Positions 55,889 through 64,000 of a stretch of 64,000 bases of DNA are shown here, one piece after another; position 1 is the first letter of the stretch; each line of letters begins with the position of its first letter. Under the pieces are notes generated by a model that had not been told where the DNA came from, did not search any database, and was given only the letters and a program-made list of their open reading frames with translations. The position numbers and the translations under genes are program-made. Source of the stretch: Gemmatimonadota bacterium (GTDB lineage Bacteria > Gemmatimonadota > Gemmatimonadetes > Gemmatimonadales > Gemmatimonadaceae); NCBI GenBank assembly GCA_021413975.1, contig JAIOPJ010000016.1:186001-250000 (forward strand), written 5' to 3'.

Positions 55889-56115
55889 CCGCGCCTGTGA
55901 CTTTTCGCACCGACCGGCGAGCGCCTCGGACGTAGGTTCTCCGGCGGCGGCGGGTCCGACGACGGGCCCGGGAGGGGGCCGGCGAGGCAGTTCCTCACGA
56001 TGTGACAGTGCGGGCCACCGCACGAAACCGGCCCCCGCGGACACTCGTCATTCCGCAAGCAGCACCACCGCCGATGCTCGGCTTCCATGCGATGACCCTG
56101 ATCGAGGATCTCCCT

Positions 56116-57201
56116 GTGCGCTTCCGATCCCTTCGTGTCGCTCTCGCCCTCGGGGCGATCACCTTCGCCGCCGCCTGCGACAGCGCGACCGGCCCGACCG
56201 GTCCCCTCGACCCTGCCGCCCTGCAGACGGACGTGGCGGCGGCCGGCGCTGCCGTCAATGCGCCGGCCTCGGTGAGCCTCGGCGCGCTCGGGCCCATGAT
56301 GAGCGGCGCGCTCGCCGATGCCGGCGGGAGCTTCGGCGTCGCCGAGCTGCCGCCCGCGATGCTCAAGGATCCCAACGCCCTTCTCGAGCGCTCGGCGCTG
56401 CGGGCGCAGATGCTCGGCGCGTCGGGCGGTGCTTCGATCATCCCGGTCATCGCGCTCGGCAAGACCTTCGAGTTCGATTCCATCGCCGACCGATACGTGG
56501 CCGGGACCCGGACCGGAGCGCCGGCGAACGGCGTCCGGTTCGTCCTCTACGCCGTCGATCCCGTCACGCACGCGCTGGTCTTCCCGCTCGTGGAGACCGG
56601 CTACGCCGACCTGACGCGCACGGTGACCAATCAGTCGATCACCGCCAGGGTGGAGGCCTTCTCGGGCGGCAACGCGCCGGTGAAGGTGCTCAGCTACACG
56701 GCGACGGTGCAGGGCACCATCACCAATCCGACGGTGCTGGTGGCCGGCTTCGCGCGCAACGGCGCCGACTCCCTCGCGTTCACGCTCAGCTCCACGGTCT
56801 CGCTCGCGAACTCCACGATCGACCTCGATTGGCGCACGGCGCTGCCTACGCGTGGCCTCTCGACGCGAGTGCAGCAGACGATCACCGGCGGCGCCGCGCC
56901 GCAGCTCATGATCGACGGGCTGCTCACGGGGCAGCAGGGCCACACGGTGGGGATCACCGGGACGATCCTCGCGCAGAGCGGCGGCACGCTGCTGGTGAAG
57001 GTGAACGGCAATGCGTTCGCGACCATCGCGCTCGACGGTCTCGTGGACGAGACTCCCACCATCCTCGGCGCGAACGGCCAGCCGCTGACACCGGCCGAGC
57101 AGGCGATGCTTCGCCAGATCATGGAGTGGTTCCAGGGGGCGTTCGACATGTACGAGGCCCTCCTCGGACCCGCCGCCCGCCTGCTCGATCTCGTCACCTG
57201 A
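56116..57201 (+). CDS. Unknown beta-rich lipoprotein
   Basis: A 361-residue predicted lipoprotein with lipobox AAAC (cysteine in FAAACDSATGP). The GTG at 56116 is chosen because a GAGG site lies 8 nt upstream and gives a classic signal peptide (VRFRSLRVALALGAITF); ATG 56092 would extend it by 8 residues. The mature protein is beta-rich with repeated TxTVxG-type strands (TARVEAFSGGNAPVK, TVQGTITNPTVLVAG) and no Cys after the lipid site. I recognise no family. It lies between the divergent acetyltransferase and a bidirectional terminator. Confidence 0.75.
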   Translation: MRFRSLRVALALGAITFAAACDSATGPTGPLDPAALQTDVAAAGAAVNAPASVSLGALGPMMSGALADAGGSFGVAELPPAMLKDPNALLERSALRAQMLGASGGASIIPVIALGKTFEFDSIADRYVAGTRTGAPANGVRFVLYAVDPVTHALVFPLVETGYADLTRTVTNQSITARVEAFSGGNAPVKVLSYTATVQGTITNPTVLVAGFARNGADSLAFTLSSTVSLANSTIDLDWRTALPTRGLSTRVQQTITGGAAPQLMIDGLLTGQQGHTVGITGTILAQSGGTLLVKVNGNAFATIALDGLVDETPTILGANGQPLTPAEQAMLRQIMEWFQGAFDMYEALLGPAARLLDLVT

Positions 57202-57218
57202 CGGTGGTGCGAGTGCCT

Positions 57219-57262
57219 GATGCCGAGAGGGGGCGCCCGGTCGGGCGCCCCCTCTCGGCATC
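57219..57262. terminator. Perfect 44-bp bidirectional hairpin
   Basis: 21-nt arms are exactly complementary around a 2-nt centre. It lies between the lipoprotein gene (stop 57201) and the convergent baeRF-like gene (stop at 57269). Confidence 0.8.
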
Positions 57263-57268
57263 CGGGAG

Positions 57269-58369
57269 TCAACGGGCGGTCGGGAGGGGGAACCTGAGAC
57301 CGGCGATGATGCCCTCCGTCTCGCGGTCGTACGGGGTGTTCGGGAACGTCGGGGCGAGCACGACGCTGGCCCCCTCGAAGAGGGCCCGCTGGACGAGGTC
57401 CTCGATCCGGTCGGGATGCTGCTGCCACGCGCGCTCGCTGAAGATGAGTTCGGCGATCGCCCCGAGGTCGGCCGCGGCGCGCGCGGGCGCATAGCCGACC
57501 GCGGCCCGTCCGCGCGCGTGCGCGAGTTCGCGGAGCTCCGTCACGCGACGCATGCGCATGGTCGAGTCGAGTGCGATCAGTGCGTCGTGGATGACCCCGA
57601 GCGCGGCGGCGTCGGCCAGAGGCATCGTGAGGGCGGGAACGACGATCGCCCTCGCCGCGAGGACGTCCGGGAGCTGGTCGAACAGGCGGGCGCTCGCCGC
57701 CGCCGCGCCACCGATCAACACGGGCTCGTGTGCTTCGGCGAGGGCCACGAGTCGAGCACGCACGTCGGCGAGCAGCCGTTCGGCGGCCTCGAGCTTCTGC
57801 CGCTGCTCCTCGTCGGTCCCGGTGCGCCCCCGCGTGCCGCCATGGAATCCCTGGCGCGCTGCGTCACCCATGTGGGTCCCGACGTCGTGCGGCGACTCGG
57901 CCTCGAGCCGGGCGAGGCCCTCGAGCGCGCCGTCGTGCCAGCGCTGGATCGTGGCATGCTCGCGGTCGATCCGCACCACGAGCGCGCGCCCCTCCGTCAT
58001 GTGCCGCAGGTAGGGCACGATCCGGGCGCCCGGTCCCCAACTGACGTTGGTCTCGGTCGAGTCCGCGAGCGTGGTGGCGAAGGCCTCCCCGCTGGCGGCG
58101 GCGAAGCAGGCCCAGCCATGGGTCGAGGGCGCAGTGTCGCCGCTGGGCAGTCTGCGAAGCACTTCGGCGGCGCACCGCTCGAACGCGTCCTGCTCGTCGG
58201 TGGGCGCGCTCTCGAGGCTGTCACGCACCTCATTGAGGCCCTGGCGGAGCCGGACGCGCCAGTTGCGGCGGGCGGCCGGATCGTTGGGTGCCGCCTCGAT
58301 GTAGACGCTGAGGGTGAGCTCGTCGCGGTGCGCGCGGATGAACGTGAGCAGATCGTCTGGGAAGTACAT
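57269..58369 (-). CDS. baeRF (bacterial eRF1-like)-superfamily protein
   Basis: A 366-residue protein resembling bacterial archaeo-eukaryotic release-factor-like (baeRF) families: an N-terminal TLSVYIEAAPNDPAARRNWRV, a middle strand-helix region (VLIGGAAAASARLFDQL) and a C-terminal domain ending EGASVVLAPTFPN. In the eRF1 fold this last domain recalls the L7Ae-like domain. A role at stalled ribosomes has been proposed for such families but is not established. The ATG at 58369 has a GGAGGG ribosome site 6 nt upstream; GTG 58375 is less likely. I am not sure which baeRF subfamily it belongs to. Confidence 0.65.
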   Translation of the reverse strand: MYFPDDLLTFIRAHRDELTLSVYIEAAPNDPAARRNWRVRLRQGLNEVRDSLESAPTDEQDAFERCAAEVLRRLPSGDTAPSTHGWACFAAASGEAFATTLADSTETNVSWGPGARIVPYLRHMTEGRALVVRIDREHATIQRWHDGALEGLARLEAESPHDVGTHMGDAARQGFHGGTRGRTGTDEEQRQKLEAAERLLADVRARLVALAEAHEPVLIGGAAAASARLFDQLPDVLAARAIVVPALTMPLADAAALGVIHDALIALDSTMRMRRVTELRELAHARGRAAVGYAPARAAADLGAIAELIFSERAWQQHPDRIEDLVQRALFEGASVVLAPTFPNTPYDRETEGIIAGLRFPLPTAR

Positions 58370-58523
58370 GAGCACCCTCCGGCGGTGGACCTCTGGCTGA
58401 CACGGTCAATTCCGTCCGCTGCGCGGGTGCGCACCATAAGTGGAGACCCTAAGGCGTGTGGGGGAAGACCCGTAGGTTCGCCGAATCGGGTGCGCACCGC
58501 CGGATCCGCCGCCGACCGACAGC

Positions 58524-58562
58524 CGAAGGGCCCGGCCAGTGGATCACTGGCCGGGCCCTTCG
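58524..58562 (-). terminator. Hairpin terminator of the right-hand envelope operon
   Basis: Perfect 17-nt arms with a 5-nt loop, 25 nt beyond the stop of the RCC1-repeat lipoprotein gene. Confidence 0.75.
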
Positions 58563-58587
58563 ATGCCCACTCGGACCTGCGTCGTCG

Positions 58588-61500
58588 CTACTGCACGACG
58601 AGCGTCGGCGAACGCTTGTTCTGGTTCACGCCGGTGCTGCCGAGACGGCCGCCACTGTTGTTCCCCCAGCAGTAGATCACGGAACTCAACGCGCTGCCGG
58701 TCCTGCCGCAGACGTGATCCGAGCCCGCGTCGAGCGCCGTGAAGGTCAGATTGCCCACCACGAGGACCGGGGTGAGGCTCTGACTCGTCGCCTCGTTGCT
58801 GCCGAGTTGCCCCGAGCCGTTGTCGCCCCAGCACTGCGTGAACGATGCCGTCGATCCGCAGCTGAAGAAACCGCCGGCGGTGATCCGTGACCAGGTCGTG
58901 AGGCTTCCGGCCACGGCGACGGGGATGGTGGCCTGGGTCTGCGTGCCGTCACCGAGTCCGCCACTGCCGTTGTATCCCCAGCAGCGCGCGATGTTGCCGC
59001 CGTTCGAGCTGATGCCGCAGGTGTGATACGACCCTGCCGAGATCGAGGTCCAGGTGTACGTGCCCAGCGCATGGACCTGCGTCGGGACGTTCTGGTTCGT
59101 GAGGACACCCGAGGCCGTTCCCAACTGACCGTTACCGCCGTTGCCCCAGCAGTAGGCCAGGCTGTTCAGCCCGATGGCGCAGGTGTGGGTGTAGCCGGCG
59201 GTGACGGCGACGGCCCGCGTGGTCGTCGCCAGCGGATCAACGACACGCACCGGGATCGACGAGTTCGCGTTCGCCGCGTTGCCCAGCTGGCCGCTCGTGC
59301 CATTCCCCCAGCAGTACACCTGACGGTCGATCGCCGCCGCCACCGCCGCGGTCGTGATCCCGCACGTATGGTAGGCGCCGGCGTCGATCGACGAGAAGAC
59401 CAGCGACCCCGCGATCTGGACGGGTGTGGCCGCGTCGACCAACGTGTTGTTACCCAGCTGTCCGTATCCGTTGTACCCCCAGCAGTAAGCGGTGCCGCCG
59501 ACCAGCCCGCAGCTGTGGGCCGCCCCGCTCGTGATCGTCGTGAAGACGAGGTTCGTCGAGACGCGCGCCGGGATGCTGTCCGAGTTCGTCGCGCCGGTCG
59601 GGGAGCCCAGCTGCCCGTTGTAGTTCTCGCCCCAGCAGTACGCACCGGATTCGGCGGACACGGCGCAGGTATGGCCGCCATTTGTCGCGGCGCTGATCGC
59701 GCCGTTGAAGGTCACGTTGATGTTGAACTCGGTGCTGGTGCCCGCCGTGATGCCGGCGGACGACGCGGCGAGGGTGTAGTTCACGCCGGGCTTGTCGATC
59801 CTCACGTTCGCGAAGGACGCGATGCCACCCACCGCGGCGACGGTCAGGCTCGTCGCGGTGACCGTGCCGCCTCCGCCGCTCACGATGCTGCGCCACGGGT
59901 TGTTGCCGATCGACAGCGTGACGTTGGATGTCGCCGTGGTCACCGTGTTGTCGAACGCATCGGCGATCGCGGCGCTGATGCCGCCGGCCTGCACCACATT
60001 GCCCTTCGCGTTGGACGGCTGCGAGAGGAAACGGAGCTTGGTCGCCGCCCCGGGCGTGATCGTGAACGCGCTGCTCGTGCTGGCCGTGAGACTGCCCGAC
60101 GTCGCCGCGAGCGTGTAGCCGCCCGACGCCTTGTTGATCGCGAGGCCCGTGAAGCTGGCGATGCCGTCGATCGCGTTCACGGTCTTGGTGCCCGAGAGCG
60201 TTCCGGCGCCCGGGTTCGCCGAGAAGGCGAGCGTGACGGCGTCGCGCGAGGTCGTCACGCGTTCACCGTTGGCGTTGCGCACCTCGACCTGGACGGCGGG
60301 GGAGAGCGGATCGCCGGCGACACCGTCCGTCGGCTGGATCGCGAACGCCAGTTGCGTGGCGGGCAGCACCGCCCCGATGTCGAACGCGCCGCTGGTGGCG
60401 CCGGTGAGTCCCGACGCGCTGGCCGTGAGCGTGTAGCCCGTACCGCCCTGATTGATCGCCAGGCCGCTGAAGCTCGCCACGCCACTGACCGCGTTCACGA
60501 CCTTGGTGCCCGCGAGGACGCCCGCGCTCGGGTTGGTCCCGATCGCGACCGTCACCGCATTCGTCGCCCCGAGGATCCGGTTCCCGAGCGCGTCCTGCAC
60601 CGTCACCTGCACCGCGGGCGACATCGCCGCATTGGCAGCCGTGGCCGATGGCGCGACCGTGAAGGCGAGTCGATTCGCCGCCCCGGGCGCGATGTTGAAG
60701 TTGGCGCTCGTCGCCGACGTGAGCCCGGTCGCCGTGCTCACGAGGGTGTAGCCGGCACCTGCCTGCGGGATCGACAGGTTCGCGAAGGTCGCGATGCCGG
60801 CGACGGCCGAGACAGTCGTCAGGCCGCCGAGGACGCCACCGGGGCCGGCATCGGTCCCGATGGCCACGGTCACCTGCGTCGTGTTGTCGGAGGTCACCGT
60901 CGCGCCGGTCGCATCCTCGATCGCGACGCGGACGGTCGGGATCGCCGTGCCCGCGGCCGCATTGCCCGGCTGCGCACTGAACGCCAGCTTGGTCGCCGGA
61001 CGAGCGGTCACCGAGACGGCGGAACTGCCAGGCGTTCCCTTCGCCATCGCCGTGATGGTCACGGCACCGCCGCCCACGCCGGTCACGAGACCGGTCTGGC
61101 TCACGAGTGCCACCGACTGATTGGAGGACGCCCAGTACCAGCTGATGCCCGGCACGACGACGTTCGCGGCGTCGCGGGCCTCGGCGGTCAGCTGCTGCGT
61201 CGCCCCGGCCGCGATGGTCGGGGTCGCGGGGGTCACCGTGACGGTCGCGACACCCTGGAAGACGTAGACACCCTTCGTCGGCGTCGGGAGTCCGGGAGCC
61301 GAGAGGCTGGGATTGAGTGCGCGGACACGCACGTAGTAGTCGCCTTCGGCGGTCACGGCGATGCGCGCACCGAGACCCGTCGTGTCCTTGGTCTGCGCGC
61401 CGGTGAAGTTCGAGTTCTGGCTCCACTCGATCCGGTAGCCGGTCGCGCCGGTCACCGCACCGTACGCGATGTCGAAGCTCAGCACGTCACTCGTGTCGAC

Positions 61501-61956
61501 GACGGCCACGTTGGGGATCGACGGCTGGAAGACCGGGAATGTGACCCCGGCCTGGGCCGTCTGACCCGCGGTCACCGTCACGCCGGACGTCGTGCCGAAG
61601 TGCGCGACCTGGCTGTTCACGAGTCCGGTCACGCTCACCGTGTACGAGCCCGGCGGGAGGTTGTCGACCGTGACGAGGAAGTTCCCGCCGCTCGGCGTGG
61701 AGCTCGTCACCGTCCGGTCCGTGCTGCCGCCGACGACGCGGACCTGCACCGCGTCGAGCAGGACATTGGGATCCGTCCCCGCGCGCATGTCGGGCGTCTC
61801 GTTCAGGTCGCCCTTGCGCGCGTCGATCAGCGCGGGCGTGCCGCCCTCGGAGAGGAGCGCGATGCGGATCGATCCCGTGCGGATCTCGGTCGGCGAGTCG
61901 CACGACATCACGAGGCTCATCACGGCCAGGAGCGCGAGGATTCGAAGTCTCTGCAT
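58588..61956 (-). CDS. Lipoprotein with Ig-like modules and a seven-repeat RCC1 propeller
   Basis: A 1,122-residue lipoprotein (lipobox VMSC, followed by DSPTE). After a ~100-residue fibronectin/transthyretin-like region and a second Fn3-like segment (YRIEWSQNSNFTGAQ), it has a Big_2 domain and four Ig-like modules of ~95 residues related to those of the giant protein at 1-5339 (AGAGYTLVSTATGLTSATS). The C-terminal ~370 residues contain exactly seven RCC1-type repeats, each with a Cys pair and a CWG...GQLG motif, enough for one closed seven-bladed propeller, probably stabilised by disulphides. It is the third gene of an operon after a PEGA protein and a pseudo-protease. The start is the ATG at 61956; in-frame GTG codons lie just upstream. 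Surface binding is likely. Confidence 0.88.
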   Translation of the reverse strand: MQRLRILALLAVMSLVMSCDSPTEIRTGSIRIALLSEGGTPALIDARKGDLNETPDMRAGTDPNVLLDAVQVRVVGGSTDRTVTSSTPSGGNFLVTVDNLPPGSYTVSVTGLVNSQVAHFGTTSGVTVTAGQTAQAGVTFPVFQPSIPNVAVVDTSDVLSFDIAYGAVTGATGYRIEWSQNSNFTGAQTKDTTGLGARIAVTAEGDYYVRVRALNPSLSAPGLPTPTKGVYVFQGVATVTVTPATPTIAAGATQQLTAEARDAANVVVPGISWYWASSNQSVALVSQTGLVTGVGGGAVTITAMAKGTPGSSAVSVTARPATKLAFSAQPGNAAAGTAIPTVRVAIEDATGATVTSDNTTQVTVAIGTDAGPGGVLGGLTTVSAVAGIATFANLSIPQAGAGYTLVSTATGLTSATSANFNIAPGAANRLAFTVAPSATAANAAMSPAVQVTVQDALGNRILGATNAVTVAIGTNPSAGVLAGTKVVNAVSGVASFSGLAINQGGTGYTLTASASGLTGATSGAFDIGAVLPATQLAFAIQPTDGVAGDPLSPAVQVEVRNANGERVTTSRDAVTLAFSANPGAGTLSGTKTVNAIDGIASFTGLAINKASGGYTLAATSGSLTASTSSAFTITPGAATKLRFLSQPSNAKGNVVQAGGISAAIADAFDNTVTTATSNVTLSIGNNPWRSIVSGGGGTVTATSLTVAAVGGIASFANVRIDKPGVNYTLAASSAGITAGTSTEFNINVTFNGAISAATNGGHTCAVSAESGAYCWGENYNGQLGSPTGATNSDSIPARVSTNLVFTTITSGAAHSCGLVGGTAYCWGYNGYGQLGNNTLVDAATPVQIAGSLVFSSIDAGAYHTCGITTAAVAAAIDRQVYCWGNGTSGQLGNAANANSSIPVRVVDPLATTTRAVAVTAGYTHTCAIGLNSLAYCWGNGGNGQLGTASGVLTNQNVPTQVHALGTYTWTSISAGSYHTCGISSNGGNIARCWGYNGSGGLGDGTQTQATIPVAVAGSLTTWSRITAGGFFSCGSTASFTQCWGDNGSGQLGSNEATSQSLTPVLVVGNLTFTALDAGSDHVCGRTGSALSSVIYCWGNNSGGRLGSTGVNQNKRSPTLVVQ

Positions 61957-62033
61957 GAGGTTCACCACGATTGAGGGGTTCACGGGTTCGGGGATCGCAC
62001 GGAGTGGGACGGGGTTCTGGCGCTTCGGCTTTC

Positions 62034-63737
62034 TCATGGCGGGTTCACCGGGATCGTGATGCTGATGCTTCCGTTGCCCCCCCCTCCGCCTCCGCCACCG
62101 GTCGAGCCGCCACCGCCGCCGCCACCGAGCGCGGCGGCAGCACCTGCGCCGCCGATGACGGCGAACCAGACCCACTTCGGGACGCCGCCCTTCTTGACGG
62201 TGGCCGGCGGCGGGCCGCCGAGCGGCGCAGAGGCGACGGTGCGGAGCGGTACGGCGATGCGGATCGTCTCACCGGCCCGGATCACCACTTCCTGCACCTT
62301 GGCGGTCACGCCCGGCGCGCTGGTCTCGAGTCGATAGCGACCGATCGGGCCGCTGAAGTTGAACGGCGCGGGGCCGGTCGCCCCAGACGTGATCGCCGCC
62401 CAGTGCCAACGCTCGAGTCCGATGAGCCGCACCGAGGCGCCCGGCAGGTCCGCCGTCACCGCGAGCGCCCCGAAGCTGTGGTTCTCTCTACGCGCGACCT
62501 CGTTCACCGCGAGCGTCTGCTGTGCGGCGATGTTCCGCCGCGCGATGTCGAAGAGCGCGGCCGCGTTGGGGGCGGGGATGGCGCCGGTGCCGCCGGTCCA
62601 GATGCCACTGAGGCGGCCGACGTAGTCGACGACCGGTGAGCCGGGAACGCCCTGCGCCACGGTCTCGCTCAGCTTGAGCGCGCCCAGCGGTCGCTGCGTC
62701 CACTCGTCCACGGCGGCTCGTGCGTCGGACGGTGTACGGCACTGCGCGAGCCCCACGCCCCAGACCGATTGCCCGTCGACGATCTGCGAGGAGACCGGCA
62801 TCGAATCGGTGCGCGCGGAGGGCAGGTAGATGACGGCGAGGTTGCTCGTCGCGTCGTAGGCGGCGACGCGCAGGTCGCCGGCCACCGCGGCGCCACCGAT
62901 CGTGGCGGTGAGGTTGTCACCGCCGCGGATGGCCGCGTAGCTCGTGAGCACGAGGCGTCCACTCGTCACGGCGCCCGCGGCGCACGAGGGCGCCGGTGTG
63001 CCGAAGCGCGAGACCGAGAGGGCCGCGGTGCTGCGGTACACGGTCTGGCGGGCCGCCTCGCTGATCGTGCCCGACACGACCGCCGACGACGTGAGCTGGA
63101 ATGACAGCGTGAGCGTGACACCCGGCAGGACCTCGCGCGAGATGCGCGCCGGGAGGAATCCGGAGGCCGAGACCTGGATCTCGAACGTGCCGGGGGCGAG
63201 CGTGAGGCCCGGGCCGGCGATGAGCTGGCCGACCGGCGTGCCGCCCTCGCTCAGCACCGTCACGTTGAGCGGCACCGACATCGGCGACGGGTCGAGCCTG
63301 AGCGTCCCCTGCGTGGCCGAGCTTCCGCGCGAGGGCCACTGCCAGACCATGCGCGCGATGTCGTCCGAGGAACTCCGCGCGCCGACCTTCGTTCGCGCCT
63401 CGCGCAGGATGCCGACGACGCCGGCCAGGAAGTTCACCGAGTCGATCCGCATCTGCGGATTGATCCGCATGCCCCAGCGCGCCCAGGTGCGCGCGTCGGT
63501 CTCGTTGCCGTTCTCGAAGAGCACCTGGCTCAGCAGGTGCAGACTGCGCACCCAACTCGAGTCTGGCGCGCCGAGGGCCGGATCAAGCGCCGCGCGCGCG
63601 AGGTCGAGTGCGCGGGCGGTCTCGAAGTTGTCGTAGGCCGACGAGGCCTGTTGGAGCAGGGCGGCGCGAGACCCCTGTGCTCGAACCGGGGCGGCAGCCA
63701 AAAGCAGGAGCGCGAGGACCGGCAGGATTCGACGCAT
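62034..63737 (-). CDS. Secreted trypsin-like pseudo-protease with C-terminal membrane anchor
   Basis: A 567-residue exported protein (leader LALLLLAAAPVRAQG). Residues ~20-130 are TPR-like helices (YDNFETARALDLARAAL, LLSQVLFENGNETDARTWAR); ~150-215 is a PEGA-like beta domain; ~230-400 is a trypsin/HtrA-like domain whose catalytic triad is gone. By alignment to HtrA the His is Ala268 (LVLTSYAAIRG), the Asp is Asn299 (TSNLAVIYL) and the Ser is Pro365 (QGVPGSPVVD), at near-normal spacings. A second beta domain and one C-terminal helix (KWVWFAVIGGAGAAAALGG) followed by poly-Gly end the protein. It is therefore likely a binding or regulatory module. It starts one base inside the upstream PEGA gene's stop. 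Confidence 0.85.
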   Translation of the reverse strand: MRRILPVLALLLLAAAPVRAQGSRAALLQQASSAYDNFETARALDLARAALDPALGAPDSSWVRSLHLLSQVLFENGNETDARTWARWGMRINPQMRIDSVNFLAGVVGILREARTKVGARSSSDDIARMVWQWPSRGSSATQGTLRLDPSPMSVPLNVTVLSEGGTPVGQLIAGPGLTLAPGTFEIQVSASGFLPARISREVLPGVTLTLSFQLTSSAVVSGTISEAARQTVYRSTAALSVSRFGTPAPSCAAGAVTSGRLVLTSYAAIRGGDNLTATIGGAAVAGDLRVAAYDATSNLAVIYLPSARTDSMPVSSQIVDGQSVWGVGLAQCRTPSDARAAVDEWTQRPLGALKLSETVAQGVPGSPVVDYVGRLSGIWTGGTGAIPAPNAAALFDIARRNIAAQQTLAVNEVARRENHSFGALAVTADLPGASVRLIGLERWHWAAITSGATGPAPFNFSGPIGRYRLETSAPGVTAKVQEVVIRAGETIRIAVPLRTVASAPLGGPPPATVKKGGVPKWVWFAVIGGAGAAAALGGGGGGGSTGGGGGGGGNGSISITIPVNPP

Positions 63738-64000
63738 CAGGGTCGGGGTTCGAGGGTGAGGCGCAGAGGGGTCGTGACGCCCGCCTTGATCTCAACGGTC
63801 GTTCTCAGCGTGGTGAAGCCATCCTTCCGCACCACGACGACATGAGTGCCGTCGGAGAGGGAGGTCTGGTAGTTCTTCTTCTCTCCGATCTCCCTGCCAT
63901 CGATCTCGACCAGTCCCGGCGCGGAGAGCACGAGCTGCAGCGTGCCCATCTGGGCCGAAGGCGCCGGCGGAGTGGCCGCAGGCGCCGCGGTCACGGGGGC
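63737..64000 (-). CDS. C-terminal PEGA domain of a protein extending beyond the window
   Basis: The last ~87 residues of a gene that runs off the right edge. A Pro/Ala linker (AAPAATPPAPSAQ) leads to one PEGA domain: GTLQLVLSAPGLVEIDGREIG, then VVVVRKDGFTTLRTTVEIKAG. PEGA domains often end secreted proteins or receptor Ser/Thr kinases, so the missing part may be a sensor kinase; this cannot be seen here. The stop overlaps the pseudo-protease start (TGATG), so they are coupled. Confidence 0.8.
   Translation of the reverse strand, partial: APVTAAPAATPPAPSAQMGTLQLVLSAPGLVEIDGREIGEKKNYQTSLSDGTHVVVVRKDGFTTLRTTVEIKAGVTTPLRLTLEPRP

Overview
The window is about 64 kb of very GC-rich, tightly packed bacterial DNA with genes on both strands. 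The gene content suggests a Gram-negative chromosome, most likely Gemmatimonadota or a close relative. It carries a TonB-dependent outer-membrane receptor, many signal peptides, lipoboxes and twin-arginine leaders, two large Asp-box (VPS10/sialidase-like) exoproteins, several secreted amidohydrolases and peptidases, a PQQ dehydrogenase fused to cytochrome c, and a DUF5916 outer-membrane protein. This placement is inferred from families, not from a marker gene. I see no phage, IS element, integron, CRISPR array or replication origin, so this looks like ordinary chromosome.

Layout. 1-5.3 kb: the 3' part of a giant repetitive surface protein. 5.4-8.1 kb: a MetX-like hydrolase, an initiator tRNA and an elongator-type CAT tRNA with their promoters and terminators, an unrecognised helical protein, and a 21-bp tandem repeat array of about 20 units. 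8.2-11.1 kb: creatininase-family enzyme, two unknown envelope proteins, VF530-like protein. 11-19 kb: PQQ dehydrogenase, two amidohydrolases, a phosphodiester-glycosidase-like lipoprotein and an AbgB-like M20 amidohydrolase. 19-32.5 kb: two VPS10/Asp-box paralogues flanking a thioesterase/acyl-CoA ligase pair, a NagX/HGSNAT-like membrane acyltransferase, an FkbM methyltransferase, a Tat-leader HisC-like aminotransferase and an unknown membrane-anchored protein. 32.5-38 kb: a three-gene oxidoreductase operon (gluconate-dehydrogenase subunit 3, GMC flavoprotein, TIM-barrel isomerase) divergent from the DUF5916 protein. 38-45 kb: a GspE/PilB ATPase fused to a degenerate receiver domain, an M28 peptidase, a TPP riboswitch in front of a TonB receptor, and a MarR regulator. 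45-55 kb: HerA-like ATPase with HEAT/cyclophilin protein, the TIGR03546/TIGR03545 pair, a beta-propeller protein and an LVIVD/Ig-like protein, a sterol-desaturase-family hydroxylase. 55-64 kb: acetyltransferase, unknown lipoprotein, baeRF-like protein, then an envelope operon (PEGA protein, secreted pseudo-protease, Ig/RCC1 lipoprotein) that leaves the window.

How the genes work together. Much of the coding capacity serves extracytoplasmic degradation and oxidation of peptides, amides and alcohols or sugars, with thiamin uptake under riboswitch control. Genes within units commonly overlap by 4 bases (ATGA or GTGA), which points to translational coupling. A striking number of first genes have a TANCTT-like -10 element 6-9 nt before the start codon, which suggests widespread leaderless transcription. 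Many transcription units end in long GC-rich hairpins that lack a strong U tract, several placed between convergent genes where they could work both ways.

The least explained loci are the 21-bp array with its neighbouring unknown gene, the fully substituted pseudo-protease operon at the right edge, and the GspE-pseudo-receiver fusion.
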